This document shows positions 27,504-40,152 of a stretch of DNA of 64,000 nt, one piece after another (position 1 is the stretch's first letter; every line of letters begins with the position of its first letter). The stretch comes from Siniperca chuatsi (Eukaryota > Chordata > Actinopteri > Centrarchiformes > Sinipercidae), in assembly GCF_020085105.1 (NCBI RefSeq), contig NC_058056.1, forward strand, positions 13,142,929-13,206,928. The letters are read 5' to 3'. Position numbers and translations under genes: made by a program. Below the pieces are notes generated by a model. The model was not told the origin of the DNA and made no database searches. It saw nothing but the letters and a program-made list of their open reading frames with translations.

Positions 27504-27581
27504 CAGACCATCTTTCAGCCTTCACTCAGACCCCTCCGTGCTCAAAGGAAAACTGCCACTCACCAGCGGGCTATTCAAGTC
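27504..27581 (-). other. arel1 5' untranslated part of the first coding exon
   Basis: On the minus strand an acceptor (caattgtag) precedes 27581, and the exon runs to the ATG at 27503. An in-frame TGA 21 nt before the ATG closes the frame. A likely upstream non-coding exon ends at a donor at 28486 (cgaag/gtagatg), near the fcf1 promoter. Confidence 0.55.
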
Positions 27582-28485
27582 TCCTACAATTGAAGATAAA
27601 ACTGCTTAGGCTCAAAACAGCTAGACCAAAATATAGAACAAAAAGTTTTCAACAAATGGATTCTAATGAGGAACACTTGTCAAACAGATGGGACCTTCAA
27701 AATAAACTGCTCTACCAAGAAAGCATGAATATTTAAGTGTCACCTTGGAGAAGCGTAGGCTGACGGGAGAATAACATTACATGTAATCCACAGCACTGAA
27801 ATATGCATGAACAACTTGGCTAAAGAATGGTCATAAAACTCTCAGCAGCCTCTGTTTAGCCAGGACAAACTATCGAAGTCAAAGAAACCAGGTCAACTAC
27901 AGTCTAATTACACTCTAAATCCCATCCAACAACAAGAGTCCAGATGATACTAAAGTTACTGATAATGATGAGCTGTCTAGACGTGATAGCTCAGGTGTCA
28001 AAATCTTTCCAAATGTCATCCGCTGTCAGTTATAAACAACCGGATAGCTAATTAAATAACCTATTCAAACAGTCAGCTTTGGTTAAGTTTATCGGAGAGT
28101 TGCTTGAATGACCGTTGAAAACCAGAAAACGCCGGGAGCCGGATATAAACAGGCTAACTGCAATATCATCAATTCTCGCTGGTCTATTGACACCAGGAGC
28201 GCAAGGTAAAGCTGTAGGCTAATGTTAACATCTGTTAGCGTCGTACTGACAAACTGCTACTGTAGCATCAGTTGACTAGCGAACGACTGCACTATGCTAA
28301 CAGCTATCCAAGTTAGCCAACAATGTCAGCGTAATTTCAGAAAGCTCGTCGCCAACCCATGGCGGTTATCAAGATGCACATCACAACACGTTCATAAGAC
28401 GCCGCTTGCAATAGCACAGCTACACAAAGCAAAAATGCAACTGTAAAAAATGTCCTCAATCTATGTTATTAAACACTGCATCTAC

Positions 28486-28645
28486 CTTCGTCTGCTAGGC
28501 ATTAAGTTAGCTTAGCAACCGGAAAATGCGCATAAAAGGTGTCGATTTTTGATTACGTCACTAGTAATCGCATCGACACACGAGGGGAATAGAAAGGGAG
28601 CCAGGTCCACTCAACTAATGAGATCTGAGGTCTCAAATTTAAATC
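28486..28645. promoter_or_regulatory. Shared arel1/fcf1 divergent promoter
   Basis: About 160 bp separates the donor of the probable first arel1 exon (minus) from the fcf1 ATG (plus). It holds a CRE/ATF-like TTACGTCA at 28553-28560 and no good TATA box toward fcf1. Head-to-head placement implies a bidirectional housekeeping promoter. Binding is inferred. Confidence 0.5.
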
Positions 28646-29932
28646 ATGGTATGCAATCTCTAACTGTGTAACAGTTACGCCACGGCTGTCTTGATAATTG
28701 TTATCAGTTTAAGTATGATATTTTGTTTATCATTAATTAGGCATTGAAGCTTTTTTGGCAGAAAAACCACTGAGCTAAGTTAGCTAGCCTAGCGTTAAGG
28801 AAGCTAACGTTATACCTACACATACCTCTTTATATATCCGTGACACGTACAACATCAGCTGCTGAAAGGAACATTCATCTAAATATATAACTTACGTTTA
28901 TCAATCTAAACATCTTGGTCACAACAACATTTATGAAATTCAACCGGCAGCTGTTTCCCTAAAATGTTGCGACCATGAATGTAGCCTGAGTTAGGTTTTC
29001 AGTGTTTAGCTAACGAATTCGGTGTTTGTTTTGTAAATACTGTAGCTATACATAACTGTTATAGTTTCCTATCTAAAGAACAGCTTCAGTAATGACCATA
29101 AAGTTCTGTTTTGTTTTTCTATGATTAAACGTCAAGCTGTGAGGGGCGGTAGTTGATAGTTCGTTTAATTAATAAAGAGCTTGTGTTGTGAGGTAGACTT
29201 AAACCCTCCACTAACACAGTTTTAACTATGTCTACTATTGCTTTAAAACAGTAGATAGACTTGGTTGTGACAACTTGGTTCTAACCAATTTCTTTGTGTT
29301 TTAACTTGTTCAATGTAGGGGAAGCAGAAAACAAAGAAGTTTGCTGCCATGAAGAGAATGATTAATCTGAAAGATCGAAGAATGTGAGTTGTAATAATTG
29401 CTTTCTGTTTTCTAGCCAAAGTCACCCTTGGTTTAACCATCTTATTCGTTAGCTCTGTCCATAATATTAATCCATCTAATTCTCACACACAAGTTCAACA
29501 AAACAAAGCGTTAATAGTTATGTGGGCATCTTTTTAAAGAACTGTGCAAGCACTATAACTATTTGTTTGTTTTGTAGAAAAGAGAAAGACCGTGCTAAAG
29601 CAAAAGAGAAAAAGAAGAAAGATCCCTCAGAGCTTAAGGAGAGAGAAGTGTAAGTTGGCCACACAAACGCTTGAAGTGGATGCTAACTTGTGGTGGATGG
29701 CTCCTTAACTTGATTTCTTTAAACATTTTGTGCAGGTCAAAGCACCCATCATGCCTGTTCTTCCAGTACAATACTCAGCTTGGTCCACCATACCACATTC
29801 TAGTCGACACCAATTTCATCAACTTCTCCATCAAGGCCAAACTGGACATTGTTCAGTCTATGATGGACTGCCTGTATGCAAAATGTAAGTACTAAGTATT
29901 AATGAGGATAATAACCTTTTTTTTTTTCAATC

Positions 29933-29973
<41 letters not shown>

Positions 29974-31725
29974 ATGATTCAGAATGTTATGATTGAATGA
30001 TTTTAATATTTTCTTTTCTTCAATTTCATCCATTCCAGGTATCCCACATATCACAGACTGTGTGATGGCTGAGATTGAAAAGCTTGGAATGAAGTACAGA
30101 GTCGCACTCAGGTACAAGCTATTGAATATAAAATGGCACTGGAGGTGTTAAACTTTTCTGTTTCTTCATAAGTTATTTTTATAATAAAATGTATTGTTTA
30201 TGTTTTTTCAGGATAGCCAAGGATCCGAGGTTTGAGCGCCTGCCGTGTTCACACAAGGGAACATATGCCGATGACTGTTTAGTCCAAAGGGTAACACAGG
30301 TAATATGTTCTAATGTGCAGTTCTAGCTATACATTCATGCAGTAAAATGTTAGTGTTTATTTCATGATGAACACCACAACATGTTGAGTAATAGACCTTT
30401 TTCACAGCAGACATTTTGGCTTTTCATGGCAGGAAAAGCACAGGTGTAATTGATAACATTAAAAATGACTGCATTCCATTTAGGTGAGCTAATTTCAGGG
30501 TCCTATATTGTGCATGCTGGCTCACTGTCGTGGCTTACTTGGACACTTGATGGAACTGAGCCATCGTTAACAAAGCTTGTTTCACCGGTGCTTTTCCTGC
30601 TATGACAAGTCAAAATGTCTGCCGTGAAAAGGTCTATAGCGTGCGTTGTGTCTACCTGCCCAGAGACTGCTGATGGAAATGAGCTAGTAGCTAAATCTAG
30701 TACAATACATCTCTTCTCCTTATGTGAGATTAATGGGGTTTTTTTATACATGGTCCCTGACAAATAAATGTCATTAATGTTACTCATAAATATCTTCTGA
30801 ATGAGGTATACATATTTTCATAAATGCATAATTAGTTGTCCATCTTATCTGTTGACCACATGGCAATCCCACTCAGACAGCTAGTAAAATAGCTAGCTTG
30901 GTTAGCAGTAAAATGATAGCAAGAAAACTAAATCAACAAACACACAGGGTTCCCATGGGTCCTTGAAAATTTGTGAATTTTTCAAGCACTTTCATTGAAA
31001 GTTATTTATATATTTTGTGCAAGAATAGAAATTTTTATTTTTATTTTTTTAAATCAAAGTAACATTACTGTAACACATTCAATCCTCTCTTTTTAATTTT
31101 TGTCTGAGCTTCTGGAAAGCCTGCTAGTTCTCACTATCAAAATTCTCAGTGTTCTAACAGTAATTAACCTTGATCTGTGTCTCAAACTATGCCGTGTTGG
31201 GTCCTTAAATTTGAGGGAATTGGGCCTGGAAAGTCCTTGAATTTGTTTAAGAAGGTGTGGGAACCATGATCACAAAACAGATGTAATTTAGAGAGTGTGT
31301 GTGTGTGTGTATATATACTGCACCAACAAGGCCAACTTCGTGGCTGCTACTAGCAACAGAACACCCAACTGAAATGTAATATACATATATTTCCACAGCA
31401 CAAGTGTTACATCCTGGCTACTGTGGACAGAGATCTAAAGAGAAGAGTCAGGAAGATCCCTGGGGTACCCATCATGTACATCTCAAACCACAGGTAACAC
31501 ATTTCAAAATTTTGCTTTAAATAAAGGGCAGCTTTTTATGTGTGGGTTTTTTTTTTTTGTTTTTTGTTTTTTGCGTAAAATGTGAAATGTTATTCTGGAC
31601 TCCATGCCAGCTTGATCAAAAACACAGCTATACTGATTTTTTTTTTCTTTTTTTTTTTTTTTCCCTCCTCATACAGGTACAATATTGAACGGATGCCCGA
31701 TGACTACGGTGCTCCAAGGTTTTAA
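28646..31725 (+). CDS. fcf1: FCF1, SSU processome PIN-domain rRNA-processing protein
   Basis: FCF1 (Utp24) is the nucleolar PIN-domain endonuclease of the small-subunit processome that cuts pre-rRNA to make 18S rRNA. Coding exons: 28646-28648, 29319-29383, 29578-29649, 29736-29884, 30039-30111, 30212-30299, 31399-31493, 31677-31725. They total 594 nt, 197 aa, against 198 in human; the difference is one lysine near the N terminus. The first exon supplies only the ATG. The N terminus is basic (MGKQKTKKF), as expected of a nucleolar protein. PIN acidic residues are present in [18 protein letters not shown] and VDRDLKRR, and the conserved C terminus is [11 protein letters not shown]. The sixth coding intron carries two transposon remnants. 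It is divergent from arel1. Confidence 0.98.
29933..29971. repeat. Trinucleotide microsatellite (ATT)n
   Basis: About 13 att units in an fcf1 intron. It encodes the poly-Asn run of a spurious minus-strand frame. Confidence 0.95.
30391..30637. mobile_element. MITE family A, copy 1 (247 bp), fcf1 intron
   Basis: The termini are inverted repeats of about 27 bp: left 'atagacctttttcacagcag', right (reverse complement) 'atagaccttttcacggcaga'. No frame is present. A second full copy lies at 52115-52375 and a fragment near 53427. The duplicated target cannot be told apart from the terminal AT, so the superfamily is undecided. Confidence 0.75.
30945..31268. mobile_element. hAT-like remnant, fcf1 intron
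   Basis: It starts cagggttcccatgggtcctt and ends ggtgtgggaaccatg, so the ends are roughly inverted (CAGGGTTCCCA against CATGGTTCCCACACC). Both ends carry 'ccttgaa(t/a)' motifs typical of a common fish element. I could not find a clear 8-bp target duplication. Confidence 0.5.
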
Positions 31726-31903
31726 TATTTCTACATCTGAGCTGCACCTGTAAATAGACTGAAGTTTCTTGTTAAATATTTTCCTTTTTATGTACATCAA
31801 AAATATTGTGAGGTTTTGAAGTTTGATTTCTTGATGATGGGTTGTTTGATCAAACTGCACATTTTTGCAAAAGTTTTGTTCTTATAAAACATTTTGTTAC
31901 AAG

Positions 31904-31909
31904 AATAAA
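31904..31909 (+). terminator. fcf1 polyadenylation signal
   Basis: AATAAA about 180 bases after the fcf1 stop. It gives a short 3' UTR of roughly 200 bases. Confidence 0.7.
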
Positions 31910-31929
31910 TGAATTGTTGCAACGCATGT

Positions 31930-33244
31930 CCTCTTCAGTCTCCAGTGTTTCCAACACCCCAAATGTGTGGAGGCATGTTTGCTATATGAGCAAAGATGTT
32001 ACTTTACTTTATGAAAGATAACCTACAGCAATTTTAGGTTAATCTTTACGCAGTTATGTCTTCTTAATTTTTCAGTTTTGAGGTCTTTTTAATTTATTTA
32101 CAGTGGAAATGTGTTTTATTGCTTGCTGCTACAATGCTGTCAATTGAAATGTATAATAGAAAACATAACATAAACAACGTATAACTTTAAAAAAAAGCCT
32201 AATTGGAAGATGTTTATTTTGCACTACCTTTTTTTATAGTTTTCATTTTATCTTTTAGAAATGTCTTAAATGTTCTTCATCCTTCCACCACAACACCAAA
32301 CACCAATACTGTTGGATTAGTAAAATTGAAACATAACCCCAAAATGGTGGGTTTTAGCACCGTTAATAACCAAAGGCACTTCGAATATGTGAATGTATGA
32401 CAATCGGATCTCAGATTGACACCTTTCGGGGAGAACCTGAATGCAGCATTTGTCACGGCTGAGATCATCCGCTAAGTACAGAGCATGCGCAGTAGACGGA
32501 GGTCTGGGAGTGTCTGAGCGGCTCGTTGGAAGTGAATCCAACCCGCAGTCACTGAACCCAGGAGCATCTGCATGAACAATGAACCGGCGGACTTGGACGG
32601 AGAATTTGAAACGGAGATGAACCGGACGTTTGAACAGTGTCGAGGTGATGGGGTTGTACAGCAGCAGTGATTTGCGGGATATCTGTGGTGTGAATGACCT
32701 CTAACGGTACAGGGAATTAGTAATTTCTAATACTTTGTTGTCTGCAGAGTCAATCCTCTTACAGACTGTAATAGTGTTACATTGGCGGGCTTGAACTTCC
32801 ACGGTATCGTCATTAAAACAGGCTACACATCTAAAGGCTAAATCACCCTAGTGTCTTAATTTATTTATTTACATGGATATGTGATTATTGGATGGCCTGT
32901 AGTCTGCTAGATTTAACCAAAGTGTTGAACAGTTACTGCAAAGTCATTCTTTATTCCAAAAAGAGGATATATTTTTTGTACTGCACTTGAAATCATTGGT
33001 GCATCACCAGCTGCTTCAACTACAGATGTGAGTTTTAATTACAGCAGATCCACATTAGATTTAAGACACCACTGCATTGACTTGTGTTTGAGACATTGGT
33101 GGCACGAGCTGTTTGATGTCATGAGTTGGCCATCTGTTGTGGGAACCTGCTTAAACCTGCAAGCTGATTAACGAGGGAAAGGTCCAAGGCTTCAGTCAAG
33201 ACGTTTGTGTGCCCGGACTCAGTTGGCTTCCTGGTGGAGGAGGG
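31930..33244 (+). other. vash1 upstream region and 5' UTR
   Basis: The stretch between the fcf1 3' end and the vash1 ATG. A GC-richer block at 32460-32650 with an NRF1-like gcatgcgcag at 32483-32492 may be the promoter and first exon. A possible donor (tcgag/gtgatg) follows near 32640. No second protein-coding gene is seen. Confidence 0.4.
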
Positions 33245-36200
33245 ATGCTGAGGGCAACTGTGGGCTCAGTGCAGGAGAGAGATGAGGAGCAGGAGGATGA
33301 AGGCGAAGAAGAGCTGAGGGATGGAGGGGTGCCTTTCTACGTGAACAGAGGAGGCCTCCCGGTGGATGAGGAGACTTGGGAGAGGATGTGGCGCCATGTG
33401 GCTCGAATACACCCCAATGGTGAAGCTTTGGGGAAGGACATCCGGGGTGCCACTGACCTGCCCAAGGTAAAGCAGTGCATATGTAAAGCTGCAACTGATT
33501 ATACATAACAGGAGTAACTGGTGCACTCCACACTATGCATGTGAAACTTACACATAGTGGAGAAGCAATTTACACCCATGTGTTGTGGGAAAATGTTGCG
33601 TTAGTGATACTATGCTGTCCCACATGACTGATAGAAATACTGAAAGCCACGTGCCACAAAATCAACCTTAAATACTCCACTGTAAATCATTATTTTTGCT
33701 CATTCCAGTTTCATCACAAAATACAAGGCTTGTTTTGTCCAGTCTGCCCTGCACAGTACATTTGCATGCTACGGATGTTTTAGACACAGAAGAATGGTAC
33801 CTTTCATTCTTTTGTTATGAGAGTGGTTAAAGAGCACTCTCTACTCTTGCCATTATTTATGCTGAATAACACAAGGCTACATTCTCCAGCTGCAATGAAT
33901 ATTGGGATTGTATAATGTTAATGCAGTTGTTTGGATGCTCTGTCCCATAGATTCCAATACCGAGTGTGCCTACATACCAACCTACCACCACTATCCCACA
34001 GCGCCTGGAAGCCATACAGAAATACATCAGGGAATTGCAGTATCCTTTGAATGAGTTGGTACAACTGGCTGGTTAGTAGTACCACAGTGGGCTTAGCAAT
34101 AATTAATGAGTGTATTTAATTGTTTTTGATAATGTCATTTATAGTTATAATTAAATTCAATGACGTTTACATTGCCAAAGCAAGTGTGAAATAAAAACGT
34201 ACATAAACAGAAGAATTGTGCTATTAAAAATATATATATATACAGATAAGTAAAATAATAATACTCACTGATCTTACTCAAATGGATGTAAGATGGAAGT
34301 ATAATGCTTACAAACTACCTTTTATTAATCCCACTGACCCACTGTTTTGGCACACTTTGGTAAATATGGGCCAGACATTAGAAAGTAGGCCACTGTAGAT
34401 GTTATATTCTATATTAAGCTTGATTTCCACTCAGAGCAGAAATTCATCCATAATTAACCAACACAAACTATGAATATCACAAAGCACTTTAAGTGGTTGT
34501 CTGTCCTCCTCACTGCAGGCAGCAGAGTATTCCTCCAAAGCAGTTTCACATTACTCTCTTATGGTATGACCTTAACTGTGTCCTAAAGGTACAATCACAC
34601 GGGAACACAGTTTTTTGAAATTAAGAAGAGCCGGCCTCTTACTGCGTAAGCACATTTCTTTCTTTTATCCAAGACTAAATCAGTGATAGACTCAGAGCTT
34701 TACGGCAGCAGTCACAGGATGTCGGTTACGGTGTTTATTTCTTCTGGTTTAGCCTGTGCTGCTAATGCCTGATGCTGTGGATCAGCTGTATCTCTGGTTT
34801 ACCCCAGGGCTTTGTTTGTAGAGACTAACGTCAAGCAGCAGAGGCCTGAAACACAATTTTCCTGACCTCGCTTTATTAAATTTAGTAGCACAAATTTTAT
34901 TTCCCTGGCTCATGGAAAATGTTTTTGTTTGACTGCATGGAATCAATAACAGTGTGTTCATGTCAATTGTAGTGCACTCAGTAGTGTACTAGTGTCTTAT
35001 ACCACAGATAACCAGTAAAAGTGTTACTCTCTTGTTCAGGTTGATGGACATTGCTAAAGAGATGACGCGGGAGGCTCTGCCAATCAAATGCCTGGAGGCG
35101 GTGATCCTGGGGATGTATCTTTACAGCAGCAGATCATGTTGCATGACGCTTTGTATGCTCTGATATCTTCATGTTGTATTGTTTTGTTTCATTTCAATGA
35201 CTGTAGAGACTGACAGCTTCTTTTTTTTTTTTTTTTTTTTTTAATTGTGCAACAACCAGACATGGTCTGTTAATGGGTCGTGATGTGCTATTTGGCAGAT
35301 TTACCGTACGTTATCTTTCCAGATTAGAGTCAGAGATCAAAGGTCCATTTTCTTGACCCATCTTCCTACAGTTACCTCACCAACAACATGCCGGGTGTGG
35401 AGCGCTTCCCCCTCAGCTTCCAGTCTCACTTCTCAGGGAACCACTTCCACCACATCGTGCTGGGAGTTCACAGTGGGGGGCGCTTTGGCGCGCTGGGCAT
35501 CAGCCGGAGGGAGGACCTCATGTTCAAGTCCCTGGAGTTCCGGACACTGATGGACTTGGTGCAAGAATTTGAAGGAGCCTACAGGGGCTACTGGCACACC
35601 CTGCGCAAGGTCAGGATCGGCCAGTATGTGTCCCACGACCCTCACAGCGTGGAGCAGATAGAATGGAAACACTCGATACTAGACGTAGACAAGCTGACCA
35701 AGGAGGAGCTGCGGAAGGAGCTGGAGAGACACACCCGAGACATGAGGCTGAAGGTACAGTGCAGTTGAAAACACAAAATTAGAATCTAATCATAAAGCAG
35801 ATGTTGTGCATTTTTAGCCTTTACATTTCTTACTGCTTCTAAATAAATATTTATTCATTTCATTCAAGTGTTTTGCAGATTTGAAGTCTAATTTTGCTGA
35901 GGACACTAATACAGTACAAGCTGATGGAGCTCTTGCAGGACTAAAGACGATGATGAGAGGGGCTGCCCTTCCTAACTGCTTATTAGATTTCCTTTGACGT
36001 GCTGTGTCTTCATGCAGTGACACTGAGTTGACCTGCTATTTGAGGAGCGATTTCTCTCAAACGATGCTCTCTCATCACCTCTCATGCTAACATAATGAAG
36101 GCAGCCTTGATGCCGAGCTCTGTGTATAGTAAAACTAATGTGATGGCTTGACTCTCTACTCTGATGTGCTTCGTGCATGGCTGGCTCAATCCATCAATAG

Positions 36201-36790
36201 CTGATCTTTTACAGCGAGTGCTCTGCACAATCACATTAAAAATACAGAGAAAGATTTCAGCCACTGACACTGGGCCTCTCCCTGGACAGCGAGGACATAA
36301 GCACAGTTAACTCACCCGTATGTGGTGTTTTAAAGTGTAAATCAAAGTGATTTAAATTCTGATTAAGATGTTATGTGTGAATTGCAGATAGGGAAGCCTG
36401 CACCACCCTCTCCCACCAAAGACAGGAGAAACAGCATGGGTTCACCCCTCAGAGGACCAAGCAGCCCCATACGCAGGATTAGCCGTGTTGAGAGACGGTA
36501 TGATTAATCATGTGCTCCAGATAACTTGGTTCTTCACTAAAAAATACAGGCACTATAGCCACCGATGTGAAATGTTTCTAGTCACTGGAAAATATTCGGA
36601 CTGCAGATGTCTCATAATCTTAGGCAAAGGAGAAGTTTATGGATTAGTCACAGTTTCCTTCTTATGTGAATAAAACTCATTGTGTCTTGTCTCATATTTG
36701 TGTTTGTTTTGTTGCAGTCCCTCTGGAGAGAAGAAGGTTTTGGAACAGAAATCGTCTGCAGACATGAATGGATACCAGATTCGAGTCTGA
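33245..36790 (+). CDS. vash1: Vasohibin-1, tubulin tyrosine carboxypeptidase
   Basis: VASH1 pairs with SVBP to remove the C-terminal tyrosine of alpha-tubulin; it is also secreted as an angiogenesis inhibitor. Coding exons: 33245-33466, 33951-34039, 34589-34645, 35040-35114, 35372-35753, 36388-36497, 36718-36790. They total 1008 nt, 335 aa, against 365 in human; the N terminus is shorter. The Cys-His-Ser triad of this transglutaminase-like fold is intact: Cys140 (LPIKCLEA), His175 (HHIVLG) and Ser192 (GALGIS), with the same spacing as human 169/204/221. The basic C-terminal tail has SPTKDR and RRPSGEKK and ends NGYQIRV as in human. The start is the first ATG of the exon; the open frame goes further upstream without an ATG. 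Convergent with angel1. Confidence 0.97.
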
Positions 36791-38130
36791 GGAAGAATTT
36801 TACTTGTAAAGTTATTAGGTACCACACACTTGTTTCATGTGAACCACTGATTTACTCTAAGGCTTAATTCTTTGTACACATTGGCCTATTCACAGGATGC
36901 AATGTTGAATAGGTCACCAGCAACTTTTCCTCTCTAAACAAATGCCTCATTCAGCTTCCCTATGTCTATGTTGTTAGAGGCATTTTCTGGAGCTGCACTG
37001 TGGATAGTAATTGGTGCTGGCAATGTTCCCAAATAAAAAAAGGGGGTAAAAAGTGCAGTACTTTGTAAACATTTTTAAATAACTGTTTTGCTAACTCAAC
37101 ACAGCGAGAAATATGACTCTTCCCCGACGCTGGGCAAGACTACCACTCAGTGTAAAATGTGCTACTGGACATATCATAGGTTTCTGTCATGTTATTACGT
37201 TCAACAAAAGCTCTTAAGGCTTGTCTGCAATCTGTTATCGTCGTACTGTAAGTGTGCAAATACATGTAATGTCATTTAAAATCCACTTAGGCTCTGCTGG
37301 GCAGCAATTGCTTGTGATTGACTAGTTTGCAAACCATTACCCTCGTGCCTTGTATGAAAATTCAAAGAGAACAAAAATATCTTTTTTTTTGTTTGTTTTT
37401 GACATCCAACCCATTGTTCTCATTAGTTAACTAAACAAAAAGCAGTGGAATCTCTGCTCTTCCAAAATACTGGAAATGAATGAAATAAATTGTGTGAGAC
37501 AGTTTTGTGACATCTAATATCCAGATGCTAGCATGTTTAGTATGGTATTTACCTTATTGATATGTTGACTGAATATAGGATTGAATATACAAAAGTATAT
37601 GTACAAGTATGAAGTCACCTGTTGAGTGATATGAGAAACTGGAGTCTGAGTTCTGGCTGCTGAATATAAAACCGTTCACATGAACCAAGACAATTATCAA
37701 GGTGACTGCTGATCTCATCTGCATTTAATGTAGATGTAAAGTAATGACAAGTCACTTTGTGTACTGTGTAACTGCTTTATATATACATTGTTTCTAACTT
37801 TTATTTGTAGCAACTTTATCCAGTATTTCACTTGCCTTAAGTGGTATTACTTCCATTTAAGATGTAAAGAAGTTTGTTTACAGCACTTTTATCTGCATTT
37901 TGTATTTTTTTTATTGGACATTCTGTCATTTTATACTTCCCTCAGTGTTGGTGATCACCAGTAGACCACTTAATATTTACCACACACTATTTTGAATATG
38001 TTGCCACAGCCAAAATTTTTATGTGTACAGTAGATGTTGTCCATTTTCATTTCAGTGCTCTATAACACAATTGTTTTGTACCAAAAGACTGTTGATTTAC
38101 AGGATCACAATAAAGGCTCACATGGATTGT
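36791..38130 (+). other. vash1 3' untranslated region
   Basis: AT-rich sequence after the stop, without coding signal, ending shortly after AATAAA at 38109-38114. A 1.3-kb UTR fits the gene. Small open frames inside (36682, 37088, 38034) are not supported. Confidence 0.6.
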
Positions 38131-40152
38131 GGCAACACAAGTTTGTTTTCTTATTCAATTTTATGTTAATAGGGATTTCTTGCCCTTTTTTAAGCAGTCT
38201 ACGTCCAAAAAAATCCAGAAATTCATTGGTTAATCAGTAGGTATGCTGTAATTTGTTGTCAGGCAGGGAATGGTGCCAGTTTTCTGTCAACCAATAGTTC
38301 AAACTGAGCACAGGGTGTCCCTCAGTGGAGGGGAAGCTTTTGGCACCAAGGCAAATGATGACGAGAGCAGACTCGGGAGATCTCTTAACAATACCCGTTA
38401 GGTTTATACAAAGGAAACTTCAACATCGTCAACAACTCCATAAAAGGGAAGCATCAGCCTCTGTGTGCAGCAAAACAGTAAATTAAAACAATCAGTCAGG
38501 CAAAGTGGGATAGTTTCAACATGTTCACCCTCTAGAGCTCAGAATATCTATCAAACTGCACAGCATCTGAAATGGAAAAACTGTTAAGAAGTAAGGCTGA
38601 CTTTGTTTGCCATTACTATTCCATTCATCATATTGTTAAGGCGTAGCCAGTGTTTACTGCAGTCATAAATAATAGCTGTAGTATACTGGCAGTATGTGTG
38701 CTGTTCTCATGATCAGGCATCATGCTGTTTAATGGCAGCCCAAGTGGATGAATGCAAGTCCACCTCACAGCACAGCCATCAGCTTAATAAAGCTTAATGG
38801 CTACTGCATTCCATGAAAACCAGTCGGCAAGGAAGCACTTGAATGCATAGGTTAAAAATGTTACAATGTACTACTGTAAAACCACGCATGTGAGAAAGAG
38901 GCGAGATTTGTGCAAGTGAGCTCCTTAAAACAAGGGTTTGCTGATGCTGTGACAGTTGCCTTGGTGAATTAAGAGCAGATAGAAGTTATGATGAAGATAA
39001 ACAAATCACTGTCCTCTGTTCTAGTGGATTCCAGATGTCAAACATCTTGTCTACCAGTGTTTATAAGATAGGTCATTATGCCTTCTGTTTCTCTATTTGG
39101 AGACAAAAAAAAAGCAACCTACAGACCTACTTCATTTACTTGCATGCATTTGATGCCGCAGGAGGAGTAAAGACACACACAATCCATTTCCTGTATACAT
39201 TAAAGTTTACAACTCATGGATGACTGTATGATATGCCAAATATATTTACACAGCACACTGACAAGAATGAGTGAGGAGCGAGTGAAAGACATCTTACTGA
39301 TGGGAATCTCCTTCGCAGACATTCTATAGCCCACACATAACACAAAGCTCTCTTACTGAGCCCCATCATGCATGAACACTCAACTATCTAAATTAATTAT
39401 TAATTCATGCGTCAACCAAACACGTGCATAGACATCTTTGCTCTGACAAATTGACTGCCTCAGTGTAGTGGGACGGGAGGGGCAGAGCCAACAATCAGGT
39501 CACAATATCAGCGTTAGACCAGACAGGATACACAGGGAGCCAGACACCAACTGGAGGATTTAGTGCTGTTGGATGCACTTAACTGTGCTACATTATAAAT
39601 CCAGGAAAGAGCTAAAAATTCTCATTTCAAGCCTGGAAGCAGACTATGAGCTTTCTGTAATATGCTAAAGAGCAAACATCATGAAGTAGCCACAAACTTA
39701 CGGAAAATATTTATTCAATATTTTTGCCATCTGAAAAAATAGAACTGAATAATCAGAGAAATCTAATTCTCATTTGAAAATTAGGTTTAAAATAAATTAA
39801 AATGACAGCAGCTGTCAACAGCAAAATTAACAGGTCAGTGTATTATCACACCAATAAGAATTAAAGCAATCATTGCCTTAATTGTTTAAATGAACTATTA
39901 CAGCACCATTAAATGAGATTTGTCATATCTCAGTCATAGCTCTGCATCAAGTCTGAATATTATTTTTCCTGGCTGTTTTGAACAAAAATATTAACTTCTA
40001 TTCAATTGCAAACTATGATTCTTTGATTCCAGGAGTGAACCCCAGGTAATGGTATTCATACTACAAATACAAAAACCAAATGTGTACAGAGCAAGACATG
40101 AATAATTTGAATGGAAATATGCTTATCTTCTGACATCTCTGAGTTTTTTCCA
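38131..40152. other. Region between convergent vash1 and angel1
   Basis: No gene seen. The right part probably includes the angel1 3' UTR on the minus strand; a minus-strand AATAAA lies near 39708-39713. The rest is AT-rich and shows no clear repeat family. Confidence 0.45.

Noticed and set aside
29899-30117. Minus-strand frame with a poly-Asn run
   Set aside because: Produced by the (ATT)n microsatellite in an fcf1 intron.
30937-31276. 8-bp target duplication for the hAT-like remnant in fcf1
   Set aside because: The flanks caaacaca and atcacaaa do not match well enough to call.
33209-33247. vash1 start upstream at 33209
   Set aside because: The codon there is GTG; the first ATG in the frame is 33245, which suits the family N terminus.
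33219-33533. Two minus-strand frames opposite vash1 exon 1
   Set aside because: Shadows of the GC-rich first coding exon; low-complexity Pro/Ser/His translation.
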